Origin: Hahella chejuensis KCTC 2396
Lineage (GTDB): Bacteria; Pseudomonadota; Gammaproteobacteria; Pseudomonadales; Oleiphilaceae
Length of the DNA stretch: 64,000 bases
Reading direction: 5' to 3'
Assembly (NCBI RefSeq): GCF_000012985.1
Contig: NC_007645.1
Span: 5,788,581-5,852,580, forward strand
Shown here: in pieces, positions 25,334-33,561 of the stretch
Position numbering within the stretch: the stretch's first letter is position 1
Layout of the letters: every line of letters starts with the position of its first letter
Position numbers and translations under genes: made by a program
Notes under the pieces: generated by a model
Seen by the model: only the letters and a program-made list of their open reading frames with translations
What the model was told of the DNA's origin: nothing
The model's database searches: none

Positions 25334-26685
25334 ACGACGTAGTGAAACGTCGGCTGCGTTGCGCGGTCTACACGCGTAAATCCCATGAGGAGGGCCTTGA
25401 CCAGGAGTACAACTCGATCGACGCCCAGCGCGAGGCTGGTCACGCCTATATTGCTAGCCAACGAGCGGAGGGGTGGATTCCCGTAGAGGATGATTATGAC
25501 GATCCCGCCTATTCCGGCGGCAACATGGATCGCCCTGCGCTAACGCGACTGCTCAGGGATATTGAGGCGGGTAAAATCGATGTGGTTGTTCTGTACAAGC
25601 TTGATCGACTCACACGCAGCCTGACAGATTTTTCCCGGATGGTGGAAGTCTTTGATCGGCACAACGCCTCCTTTGTTTCCGTTACGCAGCAGTTTAATAC
25701 GACCACGTCCATGGGACGACTGATGCTGAATATCTTACTCTCGTTCGCCCAATTTGAGCGTGAGGTAACGGGTGAACGTATTCGCGACAAAATTGCTGCA
25801 AGTAAGCGAAAAGGAATGTGGATGGGCGGTATTCCTCCGCTGGGTTATGACGTCAAAGACAGGCGTCTGGTCCCTAATGAGCGCGAAGCCAAGCTGGTCC
25901 ATCATATCTTTCGACGATTTGCCGAACTGGGTTCCAGCACGACGCTGGTGAAAGAGTTGCGTTTGGATGGCGCCACTTCCAAGTCCTGGACCACGCAGGA
26001 TGGCCGGTTTCGTAAAGGCAAACCCATTGACAAGAGCTTGATCTATAAGCTGCTGAACAATCGCACCTACTTGGGTGAGCTGCGCCACAAGGATCAGTGG
26101 CATCAAGCGGAGCACCCTCCCATTATCGACCAGGAGCTGTGGGAACAGGTCCAAGCGATTCTATCGAAAAACGGGCGGGGGCGCGCCGCCAGCACCCGCG
26201 CGAAGGTATCTTACCTGCTGAAAGGCATCGTGTTTGGTTATGACGGTCGGGCGCTGTCGCCCTGGCACACCACCAAGAAAAACGGCAAACGATATCGCTA
26301 TTACATACCGCAACGGGACGCTAAAGAAGGAGCTGGCGCGTCCGGTTTGCCACGTCTTCCTGCGGCGGAGCTTGAGGCGGCGGTACTGGAGCAATTACGC
26401 GGCATTCTGCGCTCGCCTACGTTATTACGAGAGATGGCGCCAGTCGCCGCAGGGCTTGATCCTGAACTCGACGAGGCGAAGGTCACCGTCGCCATGTCGC
26501 GGTTGGACGAGATCTGGGACCAGTTGTTTCCGGTGGAGCAGACACGCATTGTCAGGCTGCTGGTGGAAAAAGTAGTGGTTTCGCCCAATGACCTGGAGGT
26601 GCGGCTGCGCATGAATGGCATTGAGCGAATGGCGCTGGAGTTACAGCCCGCCATCAATTCATCCCACGAAGGAGCCGCCGCATGA
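25330..26685 (+). CDS. Serine recombinase, likely prophage integrase
   Basis: A 451-residue site-specific recombinase. The resolvase-type catalytic domain covers about residues 8-155: CAVYTRKSHEEG holds the nucleophile serine, VVLYKLDRLTRSLTDF the arginine-containing motif, and FAQFEREVTGERIRDKI the long helix E. The Recombinase domain follows (KGMWMGGIPPLGYDVKDRRLVPNEREA, split), then a C-terminal part with LLKGIVFGYDG that lacks the zinc-ribbon cysteines, as is usual in this DUF2924-linked group. The start at 25330 overlaps DUF2924 by ATGA. It marks the integration end of the prophage. Confidence 0.93.
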   Translation: MNDVVKRRLRCAVYTRKSHEEGLDQEYNSIDAQREAGHAYIASQRAEGWIPVEDDYDDPAYSGGNMDRPALTRLLRDIEAGKIDVVVLYKLDRLTRSLTDFSRMVEVFDRHNASFVSVTQQFNTTTSMGRLMLNILLSFAQFEREVTGERIRDKIAASKRKGMWMGGIPPLGYDVKDRRLVPNEREAKLVHHIFRRFAELGSSTTLVKELRLDGATSKSWTTQDGRFRKGKPIDKSLIYKLLNNRTYLGELRHKDQWHQAEHPPIIDQELWEQVQAILSKNGRGRAASTRAKVSYLLKGIVFGYDGRALSPWHTTKKNGKRYRYYIPQRDAKEGAGASGLPRLPAAELEAAVLEQLRGILRSPTLLREMAPVAAGLDPELDEAKVTVAMSRLDEIWDQLFPVEQTRIVRLLVEKVVVSPNDLEVRLRMNGIERMALELQPAINSSHEGAAA

Positions 26686-27164
26686 GTGGAACGCGTATCC
26701 AGAGTACAGGGAAGACCAGCCTGATCACGGATAGTCATGGCGCCGTGACGCTAACCACCCCGATCCGTTTCAAGCGGCGCAGTGGGCGCAAGCTGGTGAC
26801 GCTTCCTGAGGAGAGGAAAGATCCAAGACCCTGGGATAAGGCGATCACGCCGCTGCAAGTGGCGCTCGCCAGGGCGCATCGATGGTCGGCGCTCTTAGCC
26901 TCAGGAGAAGCGGAAACGCTACGCGAAATCGCAGCCAAGAATGGCGTGGATAACAGCTATGTCAGCCGCATCCTCAATCTGACATTGTTACCGCCTGATA
27001 TCGTGGCGGCCATTCTGGACGACGCATTGCCCAACCACATCACGCTGTTTGATCTGGCGGTTGATCCACCGCTGTTATGGAAAGAGCAGAGAGAAAGAGT
27101 TCAAACAAGTATGTCGAAGAATTGCTGTACGACAGGAGATCAAAGTGAGCGCTCACCTTTCTAA
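26682..27164 (+). CDS. Recombinase-module protein with ParB/KorB-like HTH
   Basis: A 160-residue protein translationally coupled to the recombinase (ATGA). The centre ARAHRWSALLASGEAETLREIAAKNGVDNSYVSRILNLTLLPPDIVAAIL, given here in pieces around residues 60-112, is a helix-turn-helix like those of KorB/ParB, and homologues regularly follow DUF2924-linked recombinases. It is probably a directionality or accessory factor. The C-terminal 20 residues (SKNCCTTGDQ) are unlike the rest and may be a recent frame change. Confidence 0.7.
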   Translation: MSGTRIQSTGKTSLITDSHGAVTLTTPIRFKRRSGRKLVTLPEERKDPRPWDKAITPLQVALARAHRWSALLASGEAETLREIAAKNGVDNSYVSRILNLTLLPPDIVAAILDDALPNHITLFDLAVDPPLLWKEQRERVQTSMSKNCCTTGDQSERSPF

Positions 27165-27166
27165 TA

Positions 27167-27214
27167 ACGCACTGATTCAGTTGCAATCCATCGATGATTG
27201 AGCGTTCATAGGCG
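27167..27214 (+). promoter_or_regulatory. Shared leader element, copy 5 (before radC-like gene)
   Basis: AACGC, then TTGCAA at 27181, exactly 17 bases ending GAGC, then GTTCATAGGCG. Spacing and the GCGTTCATAG core match copies 1 and 2 at 6.9-7.5 kb, which ties the radC-like gene to the same prophage. Confidence 0.5.
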
Positions 27215-27289
27215 ACCTCTAATCGCCGGCGCTGAGTGTTGGTAGCACCCAACGCCGACTAACCAAAACCAACTTTCAAGGAGTTGATC

Positions 27290-27841
27290 ATGGCTGACGT
27301 CGAGTCTACTACGGCCACGCTTCATTTGAACAGGCGCACCGGGGAATTCACCCTATCGGTGCCCTTGGATTCGGACATCGTTTTAAAGGCCGCCAAGCGT
27401 GCTCTGGCGCAACGATTTAAACGTCATTCCTGCAACATGGATGACCCAGGCAAAGTGAAAGAGTATCTGGTGATGCATCTGGCTCCAGAGCCACGCGAAA
27501 CGTTCGTGGGACTTTTCCTGGATACTCAGAATCGATTGATCGCCTACGAAGTGCTATTCCGTGGCGCGATCGACGAGGCCCATATTTATCCTCGCGAAGT
27601 GGTGAAAGCGGCCTTACGCCATAACGCTGCAAAAGTCATCGTCGCCCACAACCATCCCTCCGGCGATCCCAAACCTAGCGTTAACGACCAGCTCATTACC
27701 TACCGTTTGCTACAGGCGCTTATGCTCGTTGAAATTCCGCTTATTGACCACTTCGTGGTGGGAGGGGACCAAGTTGTAAGTATGGCGGCGCAGGGTATTT
27801 TCGGGAAAAGGCCACGGAAGCTGCCAGAGCCAGCAATGTAA
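27290..27841 (+). CDS. RadC-like JAB/MPN-domain protein
   Basis: A 183-residue RadC-family protein. The JAMM metal site is complete: an E in the HIYPREVVKAALRHNA region, then VIVAHNHPSGDPKPS (HxH...S) and a final D in IPLIDHFVVGG. It lacks the N-terminal helix-hairpin-helix part of full-length RadC, as do the short RadC proteins common in mobile elements. Start at 27290 with AAGGAG 7 bases upstream. It is preceded by a copy of the prophage leader, so it is treated as prophage cargo. Function of mobile RadC is unsettled; DNA repair or anti-restriction are proposed. Confidence 0.88.
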   Translation: MADVESTTATLHLNRRTGEFTLSVPLDSDIVLKAAKRALAQRFKRHSCNMDDPGKVKEYLVMHLAPEPRETFVGLFLDTQNRLIAYEVLFRGAIDEAHIYPREVVKAALRHNAAKVIVAHNHPSGDPKPSVNDQLITYRLLQALMLVEIPLIDHFVVGGDQVVSMAAQGIFGKRPRKLPEPAM

Positions 27842-27851
27842 AAATCCTATG

Positions 27852-27884
27852 ACGACGGGAATAGACAAGTCCCGTCGTTTCACT
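27852..27884 (+). terminator. Hairpin after the radC-like gene
   Basis: ACGACGGGA pairs with TCCCGTCGT over a nine-base loop, then TTTCAC. It is 11 bases after the stop codon. The short T run makes it a modest terminator. Confidence 0.6.
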
Positions 27885-27909
27885 CGCTAACCTTTCCAAT
27901 AGGCAAAAG

Positions 27910-28152
27910 TCACCAGCCCCGGGACTTCATCCTCTTTAGCTGATACTCCATTGACGATTGGCTCATTAGACGTGTGATCTCTTTTAAGCTCAATCCACGA
28001 TATGCTTTATATTCTTTATGAGAGCTATTGCCACTTAGCAATGGCGTTTCAAAATCAGCCCTGCTTGCAGCGTTAGGTAAGTATCCAGAGAGGCTTTGTT
28101 GGGTCGCTTCTTGAGCGAATGTATGAAGGGACTTCTTACTACGCGAATCCAT
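27910..28152 (-). CDS. Small hypothetical protein, doubtful
   Basis: An 80-residue reading frame from an ATG at 28152 (MDSRSKKSLHTFAQEATQ). It has a plausible soluble composition, including HKEYKAYRGLSLKEITRLMSQ, but only a weak ribosome-binding site (CAAGG, 13 bases away). It lies between the prophage end and the T6SS island. I see no family. It may be a real small gene or chance. Confidence 0.3.
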   Translation of the reverse strand: MDSRSKKSLHTFAQEATQQSLSGYLPNAASRADFETPLLSGNSSHKEYKAYRGLSLKEITRLMSQSSMEYQLKRMKSRGW

Positions 28153-28469
28153 GTGAATCAACCATCCTTGAAATACAAGATAAAACAAGTGACAATGCTG
28201 CTTGATTGCTAAGCATGCTGTCAAGCTAGTAGTACCGGCTAGTTCTGGAGGTCTAATCGAATTAGACTATACCCCCATAATTGCTAAGCTAGTAAAATTT
28301 ACTTGCATTGTAATTTATTGTAACAAAAATGAAGGCAGACTACACAATCATTGTGTGCAGGGAAATGGAGCAATGAGGCATATAGAAGCGCTCTGTTACG
28401 AGTACACTGCAAAGTAGTCCCTACAGAACTGGAAAGCATTTTTCAGTAATGCAAAGGAAGTCATCAGGC
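28153..28469. other. Upstream region of the T6SS effector island
   Basis: No gene supported. It contains AT-rich promoter-like sequence (TTGCATTG at 28302 and nearby TAATTT/TAACAA), consistent with a promoter for the DUF6484 gene. No terminator or repeat was seen. Confidence 0.4.
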
Positions 28470-28982
28470 ATGAACGCTCTAACCACATCTGAACCTGCTA
28501 CTGCATCTGATAAACAAGGCACACAAACTAACGGCTTATTAATTGGCTGGGTTGTTTCAATCGACAGTCAGGGAATGCCTTTGGTTGCATGGAATGAAGA
28601 AACCAAACAGTCACCTCAGCCTGCGTTAGCAACCATTCCCGTGAGTGAGCAAGATAGAGGTCGCCAGATAGCCTTATCTTTCGCCCAAAATGCCAACAGC
28701 CAACCCATTATTATCGGCTTCCTGTTTAGTCAACTGGATAACGCCATTGCCTACACTCAAACGTCGTCACCAGAAATAGACATTACTTCTCCTTCCCCGG
28801 CAAAGGTTCGCGTTAACGACAAAACCCTGGATATCCAGGCTGACAAATCGATCACCATACGTTGCGGCAAAGCGAGGATCACGTTAACTGCTGACGGGAA
28901 AATACTGTTGCAAGGGGAGCAAGTATTAAGTCGAGCAAGAGGAGCTCACCGTATTCGCGGGGGAAGCATTCAGCTCAACTAA
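28470..28982 (+). CDS. DUF6484 protein of the T6SS effector island
   Basis: A 170-residue protein. After a polar N-terminal 25 residues it has GLLIGWVVSIDSQGMPLVAW, an OB-like first strand pair, and a C-terminal beta part (KVRVNDKTLDIQADKSITIRC and ITLTADGKILLQGEQVLSRA) resembling the gp5/VgrG needle repeat. This matches DUF6484 proteins, which accompany DUF2169 adaptors and PAAR-like tips. Start at 28470 is supported by AAGGAAG 9 bases upstream. It could form part of the delivery spike for this cassette. Confidence 0.75.
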   Translation: MNALTTSEPATASDKQGTQTNGLLIGWVVSIDSQGMPLVAWNEETKQSPQPALATIPVSEQDRGRQIALSFAQNANSQPIIIGFLFSQLDNAIAYTQTSSPEIDITSPSPAKVRVNDKTLDIQADKSITIRCGKARITLTADGKILLQGEQVLSRARGAHRIRGGSIQLN

Positions 28983-29021
28983 TTCTCATTGTCGTGTATC
29001 AGGATAAGGCGGTTTAGGACC

Positions 29022-30038
29022 ATGCTCCGACTATTCAATCAAACGCCCATGAAGGCTCAGTTGGATGTGGCCAGGGACGAGACAGGACGCGATGTAATTT
29101 TACTCGTGGCAAAAGCATCTTTTACTTTGGATGAGCATCCGCGCTTTCATGAGAAGCAGGCTCCCATCTTAGTTCAAAACGAGTTTTGGGATGAGCCCGA
29201 GACTTCTAGTCTTAAGTATCCAGCAGATAACCATCTGCCACAGCCGGGAATGAGTTGCATACTTGTCGGCTCAGCATGGTCGCCTCAGAATAAACCCACT
29301 ACGCAACTGCAAGTATGCGTGGAGGTCGGCGAGATGCTGCAGCATTTAACAGTATTCGGAGATCGAGTTTGGACGGAAAGCGGCCCCAGCTCGCCAGCAC
29401 ATTTCGAAACTATGCCTTTAACCTACGAAAATGCATTCGGAGGTAGTCACCGCTTATCGCAAAATAGCGATCCAGGACAGAACTCTATCTTGTTTCATCT
29501 CGGTAATCCGTTAGGAAAAGGGTTTCGAGGTAAACGCACGGATAAGGAAATGATTGGGCAGCCTTTGCCAAATATTGAGGCTCCTGATTCGTTGATTAAA
29601 GCGTTAAAGGATATGCCAGAACCAGTTGGTGTCGCAGCTATATCACCAACCTGGGAGCCGAGAGTAAAACTCGCGGGAACTTATGATGAGAGCTGGAACC
29701 AAACTCGAGCTCCATTTCTACCCGAGGACTTTGACTCTCGTTTCTTCGTTTGTGGGCCACAATCGCTATATCGTCATGATCAGTTCTATCATGGCGGTGA
29801 AGCTATACATCTTAAGCATGTTCATCCAGAACGTCCCACTATCCACTCTAAGGTTCCCCATTGCGCAGTTACTGCAATGATTGAGTTTGCGGGCGCAAGG
29901 CATGTAGTTGAGCTGAGAAATGAGACCCTAATTCTTGAGCCTGAGCTTAACCGTCAACAAATAGTGATGCGCGGCGTTTTCCCCTGCGAACGAAAAGTGT
30001 TGTCGGTTAAGTCAGTAATATTGAGGCTAGGCAGGTAA
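29022..30038 (+). CDS. DUF2169 T6SS effector adaptor/chaperone
   Basis: A 338-residue DUF2169 protein. The start MLRLFNQTPMKAQL and the strand VILLVAKASFTL are typical of the family, as are EPETSSLKYPADNHLPQPG, GDRVWTESG, PLTYENAFGG and RFFVCGPQSLYR. DUF2169 proteins load effectors carrying DUF4150/PAAR-like tips onto VgrG. It sits between DUF6484 and a ketosynthase-like gene and upstream of an AHH nuclease, its likely cargo. The ATG at 29022 gives an N-terminus that agrees with the family. Confidence 0.88.
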   Translation: MLRLFNQTPMKAQLDVARDETGRDVILLVAKASFTLDEHPRFHEKQAPILVQNEFWDEPETSSLKYPADNHLPQPGMSCILVGSAWSPQNKPTTQLQVCVEVGEMLQHLTVFGDRVWTESGPSSPAHFETMPLTYENAFGGSHRLSQNSDPGQNSILFHLGNPLGKGFRGKRTDKEMIGQPLPNIEAPDSLIKALKDMPEPVGVAAISPTWEPRVKLAGTYDESWNQTRAPFLPEDFDSRFFVCGPQSLYRHDQFYHGGEAIHLKHVHPERPTIHSKVPHCAVTAMIEFAGARHVVELRNETLILEPELNRQQIVMRGVFPCERKVLSVKSVILRLGR

Positions 30039-30084
30039 TCAAAGTGACCGTCCATATAGCATCATTGAAAGCGAAGCTTTTCTT

Positions 30085-31122
30085 ATGAATAAAGTCGCAA
30101 TACTTTCATCCGGTGTGGTGTCTTCACTTGCTTTGGATGTCCCGGTTATGTCGACGGCGGTACAAGCAGGAATTAGTACCCTAAAAACTTACGATTATAT
30201 CGCCTCAACTGGTGAGCCATACCGGATGTCTATACTGCCAGACGAATGCTTACCTGAGCTACAAGATGGCGTAACTAACCAAACGAGCTATCGCTACCGG
30301 AGAATGCTGCAACTACTGGCTGTGGCATTAGAGCAACTCAAGATCAGTGAGAAAGTTACAAGTCCCACTCCATGTTTTATCAATCTGCCTGAGAAACTGA
30401 GCTTACGTAAAACGGTAGCGCCGCAGACACTTCAAGAGATAAACCGACTGACAGGCCTTTCCATCGACTGGTTACACAGTCGTGTTTATCACCAGGGCCG
30501 CGCAGGTGGATATTCAGCACTCGCGGACGCATATCGTTTAGTTAGTGAGGGTGTCGTTAAAACAGCACTCGTTGCTGGCGTAGATAGCTGCCGATGTTTA
30601 AAAACGCTAGGAACATGGGAAAGCGAAGGCCGCTTGCTACTATCCCATGTCGGGGATGGATTTTTACCTGGAGAGGGCGCCGGCTGCCTATTGCTAAGCG
30701 CCGCTGATGAAAACTCTAAGGTAATATTAGATCCGCCAGGCGTCAGCCAAGAAGAAGCACACTATTACAGTGACCAGGTTTGTCGGGGAGACGGTTTAAC
30801 TGCTGCAATGCTTGCTGCCTGTGACCAATTAAACAGTCCTGTCCAGCAGATCATTTGTGGTCTCAATGGTGAGCATTCACCGACAAAAGAATGGGGCGTT
30901 GCAGTTAGTAGACTTGGAGACAAGCTCGATAACAACGCAAGCATCATGCACCCAGCAGACTGTTATGGCGACATTGGAGCTGCTACCGCGCCCGTCCTTG
31001 TGGCGCTTAGCGCCTACATGTTAGAGCAAGGCGATGTTGAAGGTCCTGTGTTGACATGGAGCGCTTCGGACTATGAAACCCGAGGAGCAGCTGCGCTCTC
31101 AATCCCAAAATCAGTTTCTTAA
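30085..31122 (+). CDS. Ketosynthase-like protein of T6SS locus, probably catalytically dead
   Basis: A 345-residue thiolase-fold protein resembling beta-ketoacyl-ACP synthases: AILSSGVVSSLALDVP opens, GGYSALADAYRLVSEGVVKTALVAGVDSC is the equivalent of the helix after the nucleophile, FLPGEGAGCLLL is a conserved core strand, and YGDIGAATAPVLVAL matches the GAAG region. Where the catalytic Cys would be I read HQGRAGGYSAL, and the two expected histidines are not evident, so it is probably a scaffold. Such proteins recur between DUF2169 and DUF4150 genes in T6SS loci. It has ordinary length for the family minus about 60 residues. Confidence 0.75.
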   Translation: MNKVAILSSGVVSSLALDVPVMSTAVQAGISTLKTYDYIASTGEPYRMSILPDECLPELQDGVTNQTSYRYRRMLQLLAVALEQLKISEKVTSPTPCFINLPEKLSLRKTVAPQTLQEINRLTGLSIDWLHSRVYHQGRAGGYSALADAYRLVSEGVVKTALVAGVDSCRCLKTLGTWESEGRLLLSHVGDGFLPGEGAGCLLLSAADENSKVILDPPGVSQEEAHYYSDQVCRGDGLTAAMLAACDQLNSPVQQIICGLNGEHSPTKEWGVAVSRLGDKLDNNASIMHPADCYGDIGAATAPVLVALSAYMLEQGDVEGPVLTWSASDYETRGAAALSIPKSVS

Positions 31123-31149
31123 CGTAGAAGCATGTAGAGGTAAAAGTCT

Positions 31150-31932
31150 ATGGAACTTGGTGAGCCTATTACCGAACCGGAAATTGCATCCGAAAATCAT
31201 GATGAGTCTTGCTACTTTTGTCGTCAACAGCCTGAACTTACTGAAGAAGTAAACGAGTTAACTGACGACATTGATGAAGACCAAGAGGCAATGGATGGCT
31301 CTTTGGGGGATTATAAATTTAAAAATGACGCTGGAAAGCTTGGGCGTGCCTTAGGCGGAAAGCCCAATGCACGCAAAGTGACCATTGGAGGCAAGACTTT
31401 TGACGCTGCTGTAGCTGCCCATCACCTGATACCAGGAAATGCTTCTCTCAAAGAGAGTGAAATCATGGCTTACTTACACATAGATGGAAAAGCTGCAGGC
31501 AATATAGGTTACAACGTAAATTCCATGCCGAATGGAGTCTGGTCACCCGGGAATTATGGGGTGCGCCCATGGGGAGGTGAAGGTAAAGCGTTTAAAGCCA
31601 AACACGGAATAGAACCGAAAGACTTTGCATTCGCCGCAATGGATGAGTGGCGCTGCCAATTCCACGATGCTCATGAAAAGTACAGTATTTTCGTTAGAGG
31701 AGTGCTTGATAAAATAGCTGATAAGTTACGCGATCAGGAAACTATCTGGTGTCCAGAGCAGAAGCATAAAGAGCAAGAGCAGACACAAATCTTCGCGTTA
31801 GTTAGTCGGTTAAACACAGTGTCGACAAGAATGAAGCGAATGCTTAGATTTCCGACCAGAAACTGGAAAGAGAACGTTTATACTTCCAGGTTTGTACGGA
31901 TGTATATGATAGAAAAAGACCACAGAGACTAG
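31150..31932 (+). CDS. AHH-type nuclease, putative T6SS effector toxin
   Basis: A 260-residue protein. An acidic N-terminal 50 residues with a CYFCRQQ pair is followed by a toxin domain: AAHHLIPGNASL supplies the HH pair of the AHH/HNH-like nucleases, GYNVNSMPNGVWSPGNYG carries the conserved Asn-Gly-x-x-x-P loop, and CQFHDAHEKYS gives the final histidines. The AHH superfamily is found in polymorphic toxins and is predicted to cut nucleic acid. The next two genes are DUF1629-type, which fits toxin then immunity order. No signal peptide is present, in line with T6SS delivery. Confidence 0.8.
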   Translation: MELGEPITEPEIASENHDESCYFCRQQPELTEEVNELTDDIDEDQEAMDGSLGDYKFKNDAGKLGRALGGKPNARKVTIGGKTFDAAVAAHHLIPGNASLKESEIMAYLHIDGKAAGNIGYNVNSMPNGVWSPGNYGVRPWGGEGKAFKAKHGIEPKDFAFAAMDEWRCQFHDAHEKYSIFVRGVLDKIADKLRDQETIWCPEQKHKEQEQTQIFALVSRLNTVSTRMKRMLRFPTRNWKENVYTSRFVRMYMIEKDHRD

Positions 31933-31945
31933 AAGGAAAGCTTCA

Positions 31946-32530
31946 ATGTATTACGTATTTGATAGAGATTGCCCTGGAAGATGGATTAAGGGTGCGCGCG
32001 GAGATATTCCTGGGGTCGACTGGTACTACTGGCGCAAGGGGGCGGTACTTCCTTCTCAGCCCCCTAATCCTCTTAAGTTTACTTTAAAACCATGCAGCCC
32101 AGATGTATGGGATCATTCGCCATACCTACCATCATTCCTGAATGCATCCGCCCCTATTTTTAGAGATGACCTAATTGAAGCGCTGGAAGAGTGTGGAGTC
32201 GATAATTTAGATACCTATGATGTTGAGATAACAGACCCAGACAATGGCGCAGTTTATTCCAACTATAAGGTTGTAAATATCATTGGCCTTATTGCTGCCG
32301 CCGATATGCAGAAATCAGACGCGACAATCCACGACTCAGGCAGTCCCCCTCTTTATGATGTGGATTTTGATAGCTTAGTCATCGATCCAGCAAAAGCTGG
32401 TGGGCACTACTTTTTCCGACTTGCTGAGTCAACTAACGCTCTTATCGTTCACGAAAAAGTTAAGCAGCACTTACTGGCTAAAGGCTTTACCGATATCACA
32501 TTCTATGACCCTAGCAAGGTTGCGCTATAA
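31946..32530 (+). CDS. DUF1629-type putative immunity protein 1
   Basis: A 194-residue protein with the DUF1629 (Imm11/Imm43-type) pattern in its C-terminal half: YKVVNIIGLIAAADM, VDFDSLVIDPAKAGGHYFFRLAEST, and ALIVHEKVKQHLLAKGFTDITFY. The N-terminus MYYVFDRDCPGRWI and a W-Y-Y-W segment are shared with the next gene. It follows the AHH nuclease by 13 bases and has an AAGGAAAG box upstream. It would protect against the cognate toxin; direct evidence is lacking. Confidence 0.75.
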   Translation: MYYVFDRDCPGRWIKGARGDIPGVDWYYWRKGAVLPSQPPNPLKFTLKPCSPDVWDHSPYLPSFLNASAPIFRDDLIEALEECGVDNLDTYDVEITDPDNGAVYSNYKVVNIIGLIAAADMQKSDATIHDSGSPPLYDVDFDSLVIDPAKAGGHYFFRLAESTNALIVHEKVKQHLLAKGFTDITFYDPSKVAL

Positions 32531-32555
32531 AACGATGAGCATGTGGTGTTGAAAG

Positions 32556-33140
32556 ATGTATTACGCCTTCGACCGTGATTGCATTGGAAGATGGATTGAA
32601 GAGCCAGATGGAGATATTTCAGATGTCGACTGGTTTTACTGGAGGAGAGGGTCTGCTCTTACTGTGCCTCCTCCTACTCCACTGAAGTTTACGCTTCAGC
32701 CATATAATCCATACTCTGAAGATGATTCGCATCATATGCCTTCTTTTTTGAATGCTGCCGCTCCGATTTTCAGTGATGAGCTGATTAGCGCACTGCGAGA
32801 GTGTGGGGTTGATAGCCTTGATGTTTACGATCTTGAGCTAACTGATCCCGACAGCGACCAAGTCTATACACACTACAAAGTGGTGAATATTGTTAGCTTG
32901 GTCTCTGCCGCAGATATGAAAAGATCTATTGTTACGGGGCATGGGCCTACCAATTCGGCTTTGTACGATGTGGACTTTGACCGCTTGGTTGTTGACCCAG
33001 GAAGAACCAAGGGGCACAACTTTTTCCGCCTTGCGGAATCCACCAACATGCTGATCGCGCATGAAAGTGTGAAACAACATCTACAAGCCAAGGGTTTTAC
33101 CGATTTGGCTTTTTATAAGCTTGGCAACATCGCTACATAA
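32556..33140 (+). CDS. DUF1629-type putative immunity protein 2 (tandem paralogue)
   Basis: A 194-residue paralogue of the previous protein, exactly the same length and alignable end to end (MYYAFDRDCIGRWI, VDWFYWRRGSALT, NAAAPIFSDELI, ECGVDSLDVYDLELTDPDS, HNFFRLAESTNMLIAHESVKQHL). Differences concentrate in the middle loops, as expected for immunity proteins that match different toxin variants. It may protect against effectors of competing strains, or be a duplicate in divergence. Confidence 0.75.
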   Translation: MYYAFDRDCIGRWIEEPDGDISDVDWFYWRRGSALTVPPPTPLKFTLQPYNPYSEDDSHHMPSFLNAAAPIFSDELISALRECGVDSLDVYDLELTDPDSDQVYTHYKVVNIVSLVSAADMKRSIVTGHGPTNSALYDVDFDRLVVDPGRTKGHNFFRLAESTNMLIAHESVKQHLQAKGFTDLAFYKLGNIAT

Positions 33141-33176
33141 GCGTTCCGACAAAATTCAGGAAAACAGGAGAGTTTT

Positions 33177-33560
33177 ATGGCAGTCACCGTTTTCGCCAAT
33201 ACCCGTGGAATATCCCACAAAGGCAGCGGGGGTAAGAGCATTGCGTTTCCCGATGTTTGCAAGACTCCCACTCCAGGAGGCCCTGTGCCGATACCATATC
33301 CGAACCTGGCAATGTCTTCGGATCTGGTAAAAGGAACAAAAACCATCAAAACCGACGGGCAAATGGCGACGATCAAAACTGCGCAGTATTGTACGTCCAC
33401 AGGTGATGAACCAGGCACTGCTGGTGGTGGTATCAAGTCTGGAACCATTAAGAATACTGCAGAGTTTATGATGTATTCTTTTGATGTGAAGTTTGAAGGA
33501 AAAAACGTCTGCAGACTCGCCGACCCGGTGTTTCATAACAAAAAGAACACGGTGCTTTAA
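33177..33560 (+). CDS. DUF4150 PAAR-like spike tip protein
   Basis: A 127-residue DUF4150 protein: MAVTVFANTRGISHKGSGG, then SIAFPDVCKTPTPGGPVPIPYPNLA, the hallmark PxPIPYPN motif of PAAR-like proteins, and KVKFEG-type end NVCRLADPVFHNKKNT (residues 112-127). Such proteins cap VgrG spikes and attract effectors through DUF2169 adaptors. Here it is a free tip with no fused toxin, placed after the immunity genes. GGAGAG lies 7 bases before the ATG. Confidence 0.9.
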   Translation: MAVTVFANTRGISHKGSGGKSIAFPDVCKTPTPGGPVPIPYPNLAMSSDLVKGTKTIKTDGQMATIKTAQYCTSTGDEPGTAGGGIKSGTIKNTAEFMMYSFDVKFEGKNVCRLADPVFHNKKNTVL

Positions 33561-33561
33561 T

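Noticed and set aside
28356-28420. Possible leader peptide before the DUF6484 gene
   Set aside because: Several short frames exist but none has a ribosome-binding site or regulatory hairpin.
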